From Bryobacterales bacterium (GTDB taxonomy: Bacteria; Acidobacteriota; Terriglobia; Bryobacterales; Bryobacteraceae): DNA of 6,129 bases. Within the stretch, counting starts at the first letter, position 1. Each line of letters opens with the position of its first letter. A program made the position numbers and the translations under genes. The notes under the pieces were generated by a model that was given only the letters and a program-made list of their open reading frames with translations, ran no database searches and was not told the origin of the DNA. The stretch spans positions 17,105 through 23,233 of the forward strand of contig PLMF01000250.1 of NCBI GenBank assembly GCA_003142355.1, read 5' to 3'. Below are positions 5,950 to 6,129 of this stretch, in pieces.

Positions 5950-6129
5950 CTATCTTGCGACTGTTTCCTTGGGGGTCGAGAGGTAGCCGACGATCTCGTT
6001 CTTCTGGACCTGGTTGATGACCAGTTCGTACGGCAGGCGCCCGCCTTTGGCGGTGTAGAACTGGACGGGCTCGTTGATGCTCTTGTTCTCCTTCAGGGTG
6101 AGCTTGTCGTCCGCCATCACCTGAACGCT
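5950..6129 (-). CDS. Unrecognised protein, C-terminal 59 residues (runs off right edge)
   Basis: Only the C-terminal end is present; the gene continues past the right edge. The frame reads SVQVMADDKLTLKENKS and so on, then PVQFYTAKGGRLPYELVINQ, and ends with VQKNEIVGYLSTPKETVAR before TAG (stop at 5950-5952). I do not recognise the family. The balanced charged/hydrophobic composition, the consistent frame across all 180 bases and the sharp end at the convergent hairpin support a real gene. There is no hydrophobic segment in this part, and the pattern of short alternating strands would suit a small beta-rich domain. Function cannot be stated from this fragment. Confidence 0.75.
   Translation of the reverse strand, partial: SVQVMADDKLTLKENKSINEPVQFYTAKGGRLPYELVINQVQKNEIVGYLSTPKETVAR

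Overview
The window looks like a chromosomal fragment of an Acidobacteriota soil bacterium, most likely of the Solibacter/Bryobacter group. The evidence is high GC content, a secreted S53 (kumamolisin-type) protease ending in the C-terminal module known as TIGR03437 (named from Solibacter), a Tat-exported beta-propeller protein, and a REP-associated transposase element. The species assignment is inferred from protein style; no rRNA or other marker is present.

Layout from left to right. At 1-272 on the minus strand is the 5' end of secA, the preprotein translocase ATPase, which runs off the left edge. A 91-bp gap upstream of secA holds a weak promoter candidate and a 7-bp dyad. At 364-1028 is a compact mobile element. 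Its 48-bp terminal inverted repeats differ at 3 positions, and each carries two adjacent perfect hairpins. Between them lies a REP-associated tyrosine transposase (RAYT, HUH/Y1 type) on the plus strand. The transposase frame has no stop codon inside the element and runs on, antisense, to 1494 inside the neighbouring protease gene. At 1038-4781 on the minus strand is a 1247-residue secreted S53 protease with an intact catalytic set and a long modular beta-rich tail. Its stop codon is 9 bp from the outer end of the element. Only 22 bp separates its start from the divergent gene at 4804-5916 on the plus strand, which encodes a Tat-signal beta-propeller protein resembling oligogalacturonate lyases. 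A strong GC-rich hairpin at 5922-5943 separates that gene from the convergent 3' end of an unrecognised minus-strand gene (5950 to beyond 6129).

Functionally the window is a housekeeping secretion gene beside two exported proteins, one with a predicted Sec-type signal and one with a Tat signal, with a RAYT/REP element lodged between protease and secA. The two exported proteins could both serve breakdown of external polymers, but nothing in the sequence proves a shared pathway. The most unusual item is the element: two-hairpin REP ends in inverted orientation around a transposase whose frame reads out through its own right end.
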